This document shows positions 19,301 through 28,700 of a DNA stretch of 64,000 bases, piece by piece. Source of the stretch: Bacteroidales bacterium (lineage in GTDB: Bacteria > Bacteroidota > Bacteroidia > Bacteroidales > 4484-276). The stretch is taken from assembly GCA_035647615.1 (NCBI GenBank), contig DASRND010000024.1, positions 62,001 through 126,000 on the forward strand, read 5' to 3'. Each line of letters opens with the position of its first letter. Within the stretch, counting starts at the first letter, position 1. The notes beneath the pieces are model-generated. The model had not been told where the DNA came from, made no database searches, and saw only the letters and a list, made by a program, of their open reading frames with translations. Position numbers and translations under genes: made by a program.

Positions 19301-19601
19301 GCCCAATGCCGGCGGATGGGGAAAAGTGATCTCTAAGCCCGGCATTATGGACAATACCTGGGTGAAGATGCGCGAAATTGCGCTCTCTTACAATGTGCCG
19401 GTAAAGGTGGTGGAAAAGACGAAAATCTTCCAGAGTCTTTCGGTAAATATCGTGGGACGCGACCTGTTTTATATTTACTCGTCGCTGCCTAACAAGATAA
19501 ACCCGGAAGGTCTGATGGGATCGGGCAACGCACAGGGACTGGAGTGGGCCTCCTATCCCGGCACACGCTCCGTGTCGTTTGGCATCACCGCTTCTTTTTA
19601 A
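16341..19601 (+). CDS. SusC/RagA-type TonB-linked outer-membrane transporter
   Basis: 1086 residues. Signal peptide at 1-20, then a CarboxypepD-regulatory-like domain (GRVTSADDGLGIPGVSVYIKG), a VVVTALGIKREKREIGY linker in the TonB-box position, the plug domain (about 115-230; SGRSAGVQI, NQPLIVVDGVPL, GPTASALYGSKGANGVVLITT) and a large beta-barrel ending in aromatic SVSFGITASF. Such proteins import oligosaccharides or peptides captured by the partner SusD lipoprotein, powered by TonB. It lacks a long N-terminal FecR-interacting extension, so ECF-sigma signalling is unlikely. First gene of a four-gene unit; the presence of a PNGase F-like protein downstream suggests N-glycoprotein-derived substrates. 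Confidence 0.96.
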   Translation: MKQKLLLTLLFLLGVSILNGQELTVSGRVTSADDGLGIPGVSVYIKGTYSGTITDVEGIYTLAGVAPADTLVFKFMGFFTATEKVGARSKISVVLTPEAVNIEGVVVTALGIKREKREIGYTTQSFEGATLEKSNSSNVLSALSGRSAGVQISSPDGVEGGTTRIVIRGNNNLTTDNQPLIVVDGVPLENQPGLTDIGRGQDWGSAINNINQADIAEMNILKGPTASALYGSKGANGVVLITTKRGKKQKGLGISYSYNYKIINPYRYRSVQNVYGGGGPLTLSEPQFQQDSSGTFLYPANSHTNNGPFEKPTSELFGYYGSSVSWGPEMNGQMVKWWDGKMRPWSPQPDNLKSYFGDGSSGTHNVAFSGGSDMGTVRVSFTRTDHKPIIPNSNYDQTTVNLGSSINISQKLKADVAISYINYNRLNSPNIGESFSSFSKASLYSWPRSWKGIESKNYANPDGSRNDWGGNYPFEYISPYNWWEFYNNNTTLSRDKLIGSFGLSWEITPWLIASGRLGLDLTTDQRETRNNPADIAGILDGFYENELSRLKTFNNDFLITAYRDVLFGSKLGAKLSVGGTQYQRRFYRTRAKSGKWIDPWLFTSSNFENPEQIIYSNGSRREERNDKDINSIYGFLNLNYDNYLFAEITGRNDWSSTLPPGSNSYFYPSLSMSFIPTEAFGIKSHVLSFWKIKGSLAKAATDTQPYQLDYVYYSGLFGNTQTSSLDRIIPPLDLAPQEAKSFEIGTTLGMFDEHLSLDFTWYHIISDNQILTLPVPASSGATGTVINNGKLENSGFEVIMNLVIFNRASLVIETGLNFSRNRNYVLSLGESSEPLELGNIWGLNGPAIAVREGDEYGTIVGYDYVYHENGQPILSDDGTTYKITDNRVPIGNASPDFIGGWSTRFIYKGFTLSTLIDTKWGGEIYCGSQVIAMQTGQAPETLLERQGGGLPYTDEDGATRNVGVILPGVYEDGTPNDKVVHYYFKYMPNAGGWGKVISKPGIMDNTWVKMREIALSYNVPVKVVEKTKIFQSLSVNIVGRDLFYIYSSLPNKINPEGLMGSGNAQGLEWASYPGTRSVSFGITASF

Positions 19602-19637
19602 TTTTTTTAATGATAATGATTTTCAAAGATTTTTATA

Positions 19638-21227
19638 ATGATAAAAAATAAAATATTGTTGGTAGCACTTACCACCGCTTTATTGGTTTTTGCTGGTTGC
19701 AAAAAAGATTTTGAGGAACTCAACAAAAACCCCTATGCCACCACCATCACCAGCATTGGGCCGCTGTTCAACAACGTAACGGCTTCGTTGCGTCTGGGCT
19801 GGAACGAGCAGTTTTATATACACAACGAAGTACTTTATCCACAAACGCAACTGGCGGCACTCACCAGCCAATCCTGGTCCAATCTGAGCATTGGCACCGA
19901 AGAAACCTGGACAGATTATTATGTGGCGCTGGCGCACATCCGCGACATTGAGCGGCGGCTGGAAGCCATCGACAACCCGGCACATCCCGACTCGCTCGAC
20001 AATGTGCGTGCTATGGTGAAAATTCTGTTGGCTTATAAGACTTTCCGCGTAACGGATTTGTTTGGCGACATGCCTTTTTTTGGAGCAGGACGCGGCTACG
20101 AAGGAACTGAGTTTTTGCACCCTGTTTACGACTCCCAGGAGGATATTTATCTTTTCCTGCTCGACGAACTAAAATGGGCCTCGGAACATATCAGCCTGCA
20201 GCCCGAATCTTCTACCGGCGGCACTTTTTATAGCATCGCGGCTTACGACAAGCTCTTCGACGGGCAACTGCTGCGCTGGAGGAAATTTGCAAACTCCCTG
20301 CGGCTGCGCCACGCCATGCGTATTGCCGAAAAACGTCCCGAGCTGGCAACCGAAATTATCAGCGACATCATCAACAATAATCTACCGGTGATAAAAGGTG
20401 CCGAAAATGTGGTGATGATGCCCCGCAAACAAAACTGGCTGCGCGTAAGCACCAACTGGTCGTTTCGCGAACACAAAAATTTGCGCATGGGTACCACCAT
20501 CCGCGACGCCATGAGCAACAACGACAGCATCAACGGAAGTGGTTTTTTCGACCCCAGGGCTTTCCTCTTTTTCGAAACCAACAATGCCGGCAACTGGAAG
20601 GCGTTTCCGCAAATTCCCGATGCCAATACTCCTCCGGCAGGCGGCATTCCTTATGGCCTGCATCGCGACCAGAACTATACCATCAAAGGGACAGATAACA
20701 TTTATTCTCCGTTCAATTATTATCTGATCCGCGACGAAAACGATGTCCCGGAGATTATTATCACAGGCGCCGAATATCATTTTATTCTGTCGGAAGCTTA
20801 TTTTCGTGGGATCGGGATGCCGCAGGATGCCAATGAGGCCTCTGCCGAATATTTTACCGGCGTAATTGCATCGATGGAATTTTGGGATCAGATGCATGAT
20901 AATTCTGCTATCTGGCTTTACACCTCTCCGCTTTACGAACAAGCCAATCCTTACGATGCGGCCAATAAGATTTTCTTTTTGGAAAACGACGAAGAGAAGC
21001 TCGATTTGCTTTATGAGCAGCGCTGGCTCGATGCTTTCCGTCAGCCGTGGGAAGCTTACAGTCTGGTGCGACGCACCAACCGAACACCCCGCGTAGGCGC
21101 ACCGCTTAATTTTTTCAGGCTTCCGTATCCGCCCAGCGAGTCGGAGCACAACAGCACTAACTGGTCGGCGCAAAGCGCTGTGATGGGAGGCGATGTCTCC
21201 ACCGTGAAAGTTTGGTGGATGGAATAA
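19638..21227 (+). CDS. SusD/RagB-family substrate-binding lipoprotein (SusD-like)
   Basis: 529 residues. Lipoprotein signal peptide with Cys21 (LVFAGC) followed by KKDFEEL, an acidic stretch of the kind linked to surface export of Bacteroidota lipoproteins. The LNKNPYATT start, TPR-type helices (LAYKTFRVTDLFGDMPFFGAG), the LRWRKFANSLRLRHAMRI segment and the ILSEAYFRGIG/LLYEQRWLDAF C-terminal helices are typical of the SusD-like group. It should form the lid of the SusC transporter and bind the extracellular ligand. It starts 36 bp after SusC, and the FISUMP gene follows after 23 bp. Confidence 0.95.
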   Translation: MIKNKILLVALTTALLVFAGCKKDFEELNKNPYATTITSIGPLFNNVTASLRLGWNEQFYIHNEVLYPQTQLAALTSQSWSNLSIGTEETWTDYYVALAHIRDIERRLEAIDNPAHPDSLDNVRAMVKILLAYKTFRVTDLFGDMPFFGAGRGYEGTEFLHPVYDSQEDIYLFLLDELKWASEHISLQPESSTGGTFYSIAAYDKLFDGQLLRWRKFANSLRLRHAMRIAEKRPELATEIISDIINNNLPVIKGAENVVMMPRKQNWLRVSTNWSFREHKNLRMGTTIRDAMSNNDSINGSGFFDPRAFLFFETNNAGNWKAFPQIPDANTPPAGGIPYGLHRDQNYTIKGTDNIYSPFNYYLIRDENDVPEIIITGAEYHFILSEAYFRGIGMPQDANEASAEYFTGVIASMEFWDQMHDNSAIWLYTSPLYEQANPYDAANKIFFLENDEEKLDLLYEQRWLDAFRQPWEAYSLVRRTNRTPRVGAPLNFFRLPYPPSESEHNSTNWSAQSAVMGGDVSTVKVWWME

Positions 21228-21250
21228 GGTTTTATAATTAATAAATAAAA

Positions 21251-22006
21251 ATGATGATGAACAGAAAATGGTTTTGGTTTCTTCCAATAATGTTGTTCGC
21301 ACTTTCGTGCAATGACTCCGATGATGCAACGCCGGCGCCTAAGCCACAAAATACAGGAACGCCCTGCCCGGGTGCCTCCGAAATAGTTTATGCCGGGCGC
21401 ACGTATCATACCGTAAAAATTGGCGACCAGTGCTGGCTTCGCGAAAACCTGGATGTGGGCGTTATGATAGCTGCAACGGATACCGCCAAAAATAACGATA
21501 CCATCGAGAAGTATTGCTATCGCAACGAACTGGCTAACTGCGAAGTTTATGGTGCACTTTATACCTGGGATGAGATGATGCAGTACAACGATAGCAGCCA
21601 GCGTGGCATTTGCCCCGAAGGATGGCACATCCCGGATGACGCCGAGTGGCGGCAGCTCGAAGTCAACCTCGACAGCATTTACAACCAAAATGACAGCGTA
21701 TGGCTTGTCAAGGGGTGGCGCGGAAGCAACGCTGGCGGACGGATGAAAGCGACAGGATTCGTCCCGTGGTTGAATCCAAATACCGGAGCCGGCAATACGG
21801 TTGGGTTTACGGCGCTTCCCGGTGGAATGCGCCACGCCGAAACAGTGCAGTATGAGCATTTGCATCAAAGCGGCTGGTACTGGACAGCCACACCAGACGG
21901 CGAAACAGACGCTTTTTATAGATTGCTTTCCTACACCCATGCCGACATAAAAAAAGGCAACACCAGCCGCGAAAATGCTTTTTCGGTAAGATGCATTAAA
22001 GACTAA
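21251..22006 (+). CDS. FISUMP-domain surface lipoprotein
   Basis: 251 residues. Lipoprotein signal with Cys20 (LFALSC) followed directly by NDSDD, again an acidic surface-export-like start. The rest is a Fibrobacter succinogenes major paralogous (FISUMP) domain: GDQCWLRENLDVG, the Cys-rich YCYRNELANCEVYGALYTW block, GICPEGWHIPDDAEWRQLE, GFTALPGGMR, SGWYWTAT and the terminal ENAFSVRCIKD. The fold resembles lectin or formylglycine-enzyme-like domains and is usually surface exposed; no enzymatic role is established. Its place between SusD and the PNGase-like gene suggests an accessory glycan-binding surface protein, as a SusE/SusF analogue (inference). Confidence 0.88.
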   Translation: MMMNRKWFWFLPIMLFALSCNDSDDATPAPKPQNTGTPCPGASEIVYAGRTYHTVKIGDQCWLRENLDVGVMIAATDTAKNNDTIEKYCYRNELANCEVYGALYTWDEMMQYNDSSQRGICPEGWHIPDDAEWRQLEVNLDSIYNQNDSVWLVKGWRGSNAGGRMKATGFVPWLNPNTGAGNTVGFTALPGGMRHAETVQYEHLHQSGWYWTATPDGETDAFYRLLSYTHADIKKGNTSRENAFSVRCIKD

Positions 22007-22063
22007 GAATTTATTAAATAGAATAATCAGCTTATTAATACTGACATTTAAAACTTTAAAATT

Positions 22064-24571
22064 ATGAAAAAAATCTACATCTGGCTGCTGATGGCGATCA
22101 TGATTGCCGGGGCAGGGGAGGGGTTCTCCCAATCAAACCAATATCTGCACTTCGACCGTGTAGACGACTTTGCGATACTCGAAGGCGGCGGGCAATATGT
22201 GGTGAATAAAACTGCCATCTCGATCACCGGCTGGTTTTATTGCGACGAGCTGGCCTACGGTCAGGGCATGATGGGCTTTCGCGATGGGTCGAGCGGTTTC
22301 TATATGATAATTCTCAACGATGGCATCATCGAATGCCGCCTGGCGGGTACCGGTGGAATGTGCGAGTTTGTTACTCCGGCCTATACGGTTGTGCCGCAGG
22401 TGTGGCAGCATTTTGCCTGGATCTATGATGGCACTGCCGTGAAACTCTACGTCAACGGCATTCTTGCAGGTAGTTCACCGGCTTCGGGTATGCTCACCAA
22501 TGCCAGTATGCCTTTTGCCATTGGCAAGAGTCCGCTGGGTGCCGGTTTCAACTTTGTGTATGGCGGCCGCATCGACGAAGTATCGGCGTGGAATATAGCG
22601 CTTTCGGCCAGCGAGGTGCAGGATATTGTCGATAATGAAATATCTGGTACCCCTGAAGGATTGGTGCTTTATTACAAATTTAATCAGGGCGTGCCTGGTG
22701 GCAATAACACCACCATTACCAAACTCATAAGCGAAACGGGTGGCGATGAACGCGATGCCGATCTGATGAACTTTGCCATGGAGGGCGATATCTCCAACTT
22801 TGGCGGCGACCTCAATCCCGGGTTTCAGGCAATCACTTTCTCGCAGATTCCCAACCATCTGACCATCGACGAACCTTTTGAAATCTTTGCCGAAGCAAGC
22901 TCGGGCTTGGAAGTGCTTTTCAGCATTGTTTCAGGACCGGCAACCATAGAAGGCAACGTCGTCACACTCGATGGAACCGAAGGCGAAGTAGTGGTAAAAG
23001 CCAGTCAGCCTGGCGACGAAACTTATGAGCCGGCTGCCGACCTCTTCAATACTTTTTTGGTGATTAATCCCTACACCTATGCTCCCGAACTCGACCTGCG
23101 CAGCCCGCTGCAGGGCGACGTTTTTGCTCCCGGTCTCGACATGATACAGTTAGCAACCTATTCGATGATCGACAACCAGCATCTGTTTAGTATTCAATCC
23201 GTAAAATTTATGATCGATGGCGAAACGATTATTCCTATCAACTGGTTCAACGGCTATTATACCGCTTACTGGCGGCCGCCGGCTTTTGGCAGCTACGAAG
23301 TAAGTGTGGTTTCTACCAATAATTATGGCGCTGCAAACACCAAAATCGCACAGATCAACGTCACCGAGAACGTTACCGATCAGGATGTATCCGCATTTAG
23401 CGATGTATGGATTTATACCAGCATTCCCGAAGCTATTGTCGAGGCGGAACTGCCGAGCTATCAGGGTGCTTTTGGTCAAATCATCGGAACCCTTGAGCTG
23501 GCTTGTCCTGCCGGAGGTTGCGGCGAGTGGGATCGTATTGCACGCGTGGAGGCTTTGGGTCCCAATGGAAAATGGATTGAGATCATCCGCTACATTACGC
23601 CCTATAGCAAAGCTTGTTCGCATAGCATCGACCTCACCGACTACCGCTGGATATTGCAGGGCAAAACGAAATTCCGCATCAATTGTGTGACCTTCGACAA
23701 TGGATATTTGTGGAATCTCTCATTGTATTATCATACCGGCACTCCCGATCACAAGTATAGCGCTGTTAGTCCGGTGTGGCACCAGGAATATCCTTTTGGC
23801 GACCTGGGTAACTTGCAGCCGGTAGAGCCTTATAGTTTTTCATTTCCTGCAGGCGTAAGCGGTTCAACACTCAAACTGGTGGGAACCGGCCATGCCTGGG
23901 GCGACAACAATACCGGCAATGCTGCGGAGTTTCACGAAGATACCCACCATATTTGGGTAAACGGAGTGGAAGCTTTTGACCAGCACAACTGGCAGATTTG
24001 TAATCCCAATCCCGATGGCTGTCAGCCACAAAACGGCACCTGGTTTCACAACCGTGCCGGCTGGTGCCCCGGATTGATTGCTCCCTGGTTTGATTACAAC
24101 ATGACGCCCTACATCAACCAGCCCAACGTAGAACTTAAATATATTTTCGACGAAGACTATGTGGATTATTGTCATCCCAACAATCCCAATTGCATTACCG
24201 GAACTACTTGTCCCGATTGCAACGATGGCTACAACCCGTTTCTGGACGTGGCTTGTAATCTGGTAATATTTTCGGAGTCGCCGATAGATGCCGGCCTTTA
24301 CACCAGTATTCCGCAGGCATCACAAGCGGAAACAATTACCACCGTTTATCCCAATCCTACAAATGGTATAGTGCATCTTGAGGTGAATGGTCCCGCCTAC
24401 GATCCGGGTTCCATCATTTGGATTTATAACAGCACCGGCAACCTGATGGACTATCAGCGTTGGGACGGCACGAGCACTTCCGTGGATTTATCCGGCTTCA
24501 CCAGCGGCTTGTATGTTTTGGTGATCCAAACAAACGAAGGCCTGCAAGTGGAAAAGGTGACGCGGCAATAA
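22064..24571 (+). CDS. LamG plus PNGase F-like secreted protein with T9SS sorting domain
   Basis: 835 residues. Signal peptide 1-22 (GFSQ); LamG/concanavalin A-like domain about 25-205 (ISITGWFYCDE, WQHFAWIYDGTAVKLYVNG); MBG/Ig-like segment about 250-435; PNGase F-like region about 445-745; T9SS type A sorting domain from 758 (TVYPNPTNG...GLYVLVIQ). The PNGase region aligns by eye with Elizabethkingia PNGase F: CGEWDRIARV with Asp490 at the catalytic Asp60 position, RYITPY, GTPDHKYSAV, AEFHEDTHHI with Glu622 at Glu206, and NRAGWCPG. The position of Glu118 is Val542, so one of three acidic active-site residues is missing. PNGase F removes N-glycans from Asn; activity here is plausible but may be altered. 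Last gene of the SusC/D unit, followed by a terminator. Confidence 0.85.
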   Translation: MKKIYIWLLMAIMIAGAGEGFSQSNQYLHFDRVDDFAILEGGGQYVVNKTAISITGWFYCDELAYGQGMMGFRDGSSGFYMIILNDGIIECRLAGTGGMCEFVTPAYTVVPQVWQHFAWIYDGTAVKLYVNGILAGSSPASGMLTNASMPFAIGKSPLGAGFNFVYGGRIDEVSAWNIALSASEVQDIVDNEISGTPEGLVLYYKFNQGVPGGNNTTITKLISETGGDERDADLMNFAMEGDISNFGGDLNPGFQAITFSQIPNHLTIDEPFEIFAEASSGLEVLFSIVSGPATIEGNVVTLDGTEGEVVVKASQPGDETYEPAADLFNTFLVINPYTYAPELDLRSPLQGDVFAPGLDMIQLATYSMIDNQHLFSIQSVKFMIDGETIIPINWFNGYYTAYWRPPAFGSYEVSVVSTNNYGAANTKIAQINVTENVTDQDVSAFSDVWIYTSIPEAIVEAELPSYQGAFGQIIGTLELACPAGGCGEWDRIARVEALGPNGKWIEIIRYITPYSKACSHSIDLTDYRWILQGKTKFRINCVTFDNGYLWNLSLYYHTGTPDHKYSAVSPVWHQEYPFGDLGNLQPVEPYSFSFPAGVSGSTLKLVGTGHAWGDNNTGNAAEFHEDTHHIWVNGVEAFDQHNWQICNPNPDGCQPQNGTWFHNRAGWCPGLIAPWFDYNMTPYINQPNVELKYIFDEDYVDYCHPNNPNCITGTTCPDCNDGYNPFLDVACNLVIFSESPIDAGLYTSIPQASQAETITTVYPNPTNGIVHLEVNGPAYDPGSIIWIYNSTGNLMDYQRWDGTSTSVDLSGFTSGLYVLVIQTNEGLQVEKVTRQ

Positions 24572-24600
24572 ATCACGGCACTTATTTCTGTATTAATATT

Positions 24601-24635
24601 AAAAACGAGATCACCGCGTGGGTGGTCTCGTTTTT
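24601..24635. terminator. Bidirectional terminator
   Basis: Long stem AAAAACGAGATCACC paired with GGTGGTCTCGTTTTT around a GCGTG loop, with flanking A and T runs on both sides. It lies 30 bp after the PNGase-like gene and serves the convergent mscS gene from the other side. Confidence 0.9.
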
Positions 24636-24724
24636 AATTTTTGTAGAAATGGTTTTGAATAATATCCCGAATATCCATAGCCCAGGCCTTCAGGTTTGGG
24701 TTTCCTGGATTTTCAGATTCTCTG

Positions 24725-25741
24725 TTAAAACAGTTCTTCTTTTTTAATAATTCCTTCTTTGATCAGTTCGCGAATGGTGATTTCGGTCATGTCGCTTTTA
24801 AACTGAGCCTCGTAGCGGACGTCGAGGACATATGCCTTTAGGCGGAGTTTGAGGTAGGATCTGACTTCTACTACCTCATTAAAAAAAATAGCAACAATAG
24901 GTTTGTTGAGATAGACAAAACGCGACACCTGCGCTGCCTCAATGGCGATTTTGCGCACCATTTGCGTATCGACGTTGACGGGCAGATAAATTTCGGCCAC
25001 TACCTGGCAGTTTAGCTCCCCTCTGTTGGAATTGGACACCGAGGAGTTCATCAGCTCGGCGTTAGGCACCGAAACGGTTGAGTCGTCAGCCGTTACGATG
25101 CGTGTGGCGCGCAGGCCTATTTCAATAACTTCTCCGTAATATTTCCCGGTCTCTATTTTGTCGCCAACCTGAAACGGACGGTCGATGAGCAGTGCTACGC
25201 CACCAAATACGTTTTTGAGCAAATCCTGTGCAGCCAAACCTATGGCGATACCTACCGAAGCCGTAACGGCAATCACCGTTTCAAAAGGCGGATTGTAAAT
25301 GCCTTTGACGATGGCGAAGATGATGATTGTCCAAATGATGATGCGCACCACCGGTATGACGCTCTTGATGGTAATGCGCAGCCTGACGCTTTTTTCGCTC
25401 ACCAAGTCCAAAATTTTTATCGATAACTTAGTTAGATAATAGCCAATAAGCAGCAGGATGACAGTCCAGAAAATTTTGGAAAAAGAGATGGCATTAAATA
25501 CATCCTTGGGTTTGGTAGGAACGTTTTCGTTGATGTCGCTGAGCAATTTGCGACCCTGGCCTCTGAGCGAATCGGCGTGAGTGGCTTCGGCATGTGCCGT
25601 ATCAGGCAGCGCTGTTTGGGTTTTGTAAACGCTATCGTTGATTGTTACTTCCACACAGACATTAGCCACCGGGTCGGTCTGAGCCATGATACCGGAGTTT
25701 GTCAGCAGTATTATCAGCAATATAAAAATATTTCTTGCCAT
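24725..25741 (-). CDS. MscS-family mechanosensitive ion channel
   Basis: 338 residues. Probable signal peptide (MARNIFILLIILL...GIMAQ), a soluble periplasmic segment of about 60 residues, then membrane helices near 83-105 and 128-150 and the pore helix with ASVGIAIGLAAQDLLKNVFGGVALLID, the hallmark of MscS. The beta domain (FQVGDKIETGKYYGEVIEIGLRATRI) and the C-terminal alpha/beta domain follow. It opens under membrane tension to release solutes. It begins 4 bp after the stop of the 1025-residue ATPase-like gene and so is the second gene of that operon, an unusual partnership. Confidence 0.93.
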   Translation of the reverse strand: MARNIFILLIILLTNSGIMAQTDPVANVCVEVTINDSVYKTQTALPDTAHAEATHADSLRGQGRKLLSDINENVPTKPKDVFNAISFSKIFWTVILLLIGYYLTKLSIKILDLVSEKSVRLRITIKSVIPVVRIIIWTIIIFAIVKGIYNPPFETVIAVTASVGIAIGLAAQDLLKNVFGGVALLIDRPFQVGDKIETGKYYGEVIEIGLRATRIVTADDSTVSVPNAELMNSSVSNSNRGELNCQVVAEIYLPVNVDTQMVRKIAIEAAQVSRFVYLNKPIVAIFFNEVVEVRSYLKLRLKAYVLDVRYEAQFKSDMTEITIRELIKEGIIKKEELF

Positions 25742-25745
25742 GACT

Positions 25746-28700
25746 TTAGTTGATAAAATTTCGTGATTTCAATAAACTCACCACCTGTCGGAAAATGATC
25801 GGGTTGATGGTATAAACATATCCATTCTGCATCAGCAGCCCTTTTTCGAGCAATGGCATCAATAGATTTTGTGCCTGAGTAGCCGGTATGTTGAAAATAT
25901 CACCATAAGCTTCGGTGGATAGGCTGTCGTGCACCAGGATGGCATGCAGGATAAAGAAATAACTGGCGGGCAATTCTTTTACAAACGAAACATCTATTTC
26001 GTGGATGGAGGCGATGGTGATGGTGTCGTCGGTAATGCTGTGAATGCTGCGAAGCCAGTAAAGTTGCGCCAGGCTTATGTTTCCATCCGACAGATGGCGC
26101 AGATCCTTAAAATATTGTTTTTGCAGATAGCCATGTTTTTCGTCTTCTTTGAGATTTTTGAAGCTACGTGCGGTAATATTTTCATCAGAAGGCTCAAAGT
26201 TGATTTTGTATCCACTCAGGCTGTTGCGTTTCAGGATGATATTCATGATGGTAACTTCGTCGAGCTGCTTGAGCCTTACTTCTCTTACAAACTGGTCGGA
26301 GATGCGGATGGTGAGATTTAAGTAGTCCCAGGCGTGTACGGTGAAGCTGGCGATCCAGAATACTTTGCGGGAGGTTTGCATTATTAGTTCAGAAAACATC
26401 TTGAGGTTTTCGAATCCATTGACTTTTCTAAGATAAAACCGCTGCATATTTTCAAGGATAATAATCAGCTTGTCGGCGCGGTCATTGAGATGATCGATGA
26501 TCTGCCGGTTGTTTTCAAACTTTTCGACCTTCAGCAGATTCTCAAAAAATCGCAGATAATCGTGCGCCAGAGATATTCGGTCTGTTGGTGCTTCGTGGAT
26601 GATCTCTATGGTTGGAGCGGCATCGCGCAGGTAATAATTGATAAAGGATGTGATGCCGCTGCCTTTTTCGCCCAGTATGGCCACCGTTACAAAACGCTCT
26701 TTCTGCCAGTCGTCAAGGGCCAGTTTCATCTGGTCGAGTTCGCTGTGGCGATTTACAAAAAAGCGATCCTCATCGGTGGGGCGGAGCTGGTAAAGGCGTT
26801 GATACACGAATGGCAACTTATTTAGCGACTGCTCCGACTGACTGATGAATTCGGTAAGCTCGTACGAAATCTGTTTGCGGGGTGGCGCGAAGCCTATGCG
26901 AAGGCGCCATTTCATTACCCATGCGTAAGTATCCGTAAACCTGTTGCGAAGCATATTTCCTATTTTGGGAACAATGTTTCGTATCCATGCCAGGGCATCT
27001 TGCTGTAATTTTTTGGATCGGTTGATGGCTTTGATGCGAGCAATGCGCAGGTTGAGGTCGAAGATATTATCGGTATTTTTAAGCTTTTGAATCTCGGTGT
27101 TGAATACGTGCACCGCTTGTTGAAGATTGGTCAGAGGCTCATCATAAATGCTGCGGACGAGGGCAATGGCCTGGTTGAGATGGTCTTCGGCACGCGTATA
27201 TCCCTCGGTGGTAACTACCAGAACTTCATCAACTGTAACCTGTTTTTGGTCGGGGAGCATGATGGCTGATTCGAGGCTGAAATCTGCAACGGTTCCCAAG
27301 GCCAGCAGTTTGAGCCGTACGTTTTCGAGCATCTCGCGTATCTGAGCATTTATTTTTTGAATTTCCTTTCGGAAATGGGGCAAAGCTTCAAATTGCAACA
27401 ATTCGCGTGGCGAAATATAGCTGACTTCGCTATCGCGGACGCCCTTTTCGTAATTCATGTTTTTAACAAAACTGCGCCGATCGCTGATCTGATCGGAAGT
27501 AGCCAGCATCTTGCTCTCGAAGCTTAGAATATCTTCAGTGAAACCAACCGAAAGCACTTCGATGGTTTGTGCCAATAATTTATCTATTAGCTCACGGTTT
27601 AGTTTCTGCCGCTCTTTCACCAGCAACGGTGCTAACTGCTGCAGATCGCTCCCGTTCGTTTTTAGCCGGTTGCCCGAAGCCTTTAAAAAGCTACGTAACT
27701 TTTCGAAATCCGGCGTAAGCCTGCTCTCAATATAGGAGTCTATTTGCCCGCGCAGCTCCCCGAGCTGAGTGAGCACGTGGTAATAGAGTAGAACAATCTC
27801 CACGTCCACGGCCCAGTCGTCGAAAAGGGCGCGTTGGGTATTCTCCCATTTATGCAACTCGGTATCGAATTTTTGAAATGTCTCTTGGCTTTCTGCTACC
27901 AGGCGCCGTGGATTCAGGCGGTTAAGACTTAGATCAGGCGTATCGACGATGACCAGGGCATCGTCCATTTTTCTTGCAGCCGTTGCTAATTGCTGACGAA
28001 TCTCATCCTGATATTTCGCTTCTATTTGTTGCAATTCTTCCTGCAACTTTTCCATCAGGGCGTCGGCTTCCTCTGGATGAATTGCTTCAGCGGGTTTTGC
28101 TGATCCTTCGCCCTTTGTCAACCACTGCTGTATTGCTTCGTCCATTTTATTATCGAATGCCCACAACTGCATCAATACCTTGTTGGTCTCAAGCATAAAC
28201 TTCCAGGTAACAGGAGCCAGCATTTCGGCCAGGCGCGTGTGCAGATAATGCATTGCCATCAGCCTGAATGGAACTTTGCGAACCTGCCAGGTTACAAGAT
28301 CGTAAGGTTTCATTTTGAAAAGGCGTCGCAGTGGATTGACGGTTTTTTTTGAAATCTTCTTTACTTTAAAGCGGCTATTGATCCGCACCTTGCGCCACCA
28401 GATTAGCGGCGTGTCTGTACGATGGATAGCATAGGGTGTAAAAATTTCGCGCGGCTGCAGCGTCCGCGGCATCTCTTTGAGCTGCGCCTCGAGCTCTTGT
28501 TTATAATTACCTGTAATTTGTGTAGTGTCAGTCGAGAGCATACGTTGCTGATGCTCCATCAACAGCTTAAATATCTCGGCAGTGAAATAGCGCAAGCTCC
28601 CAATGTTATCATCGGTTTGGGCAATGCTCTTCTCCAGCTTTTTGTATTCCTGCCGGTAGCTGCTGATGAGTTGGCTCAGGTCGTTTATTTTTTGATGATA

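Noticed and set aside
20382..22132. Long minus-strand frames (315 and 358 codons) opposite SusD and the FISUMP gene
   Set aside because: Antisense shadows of well-supported plus-strand genes; compositions are His/Cys-rich and lack domains.
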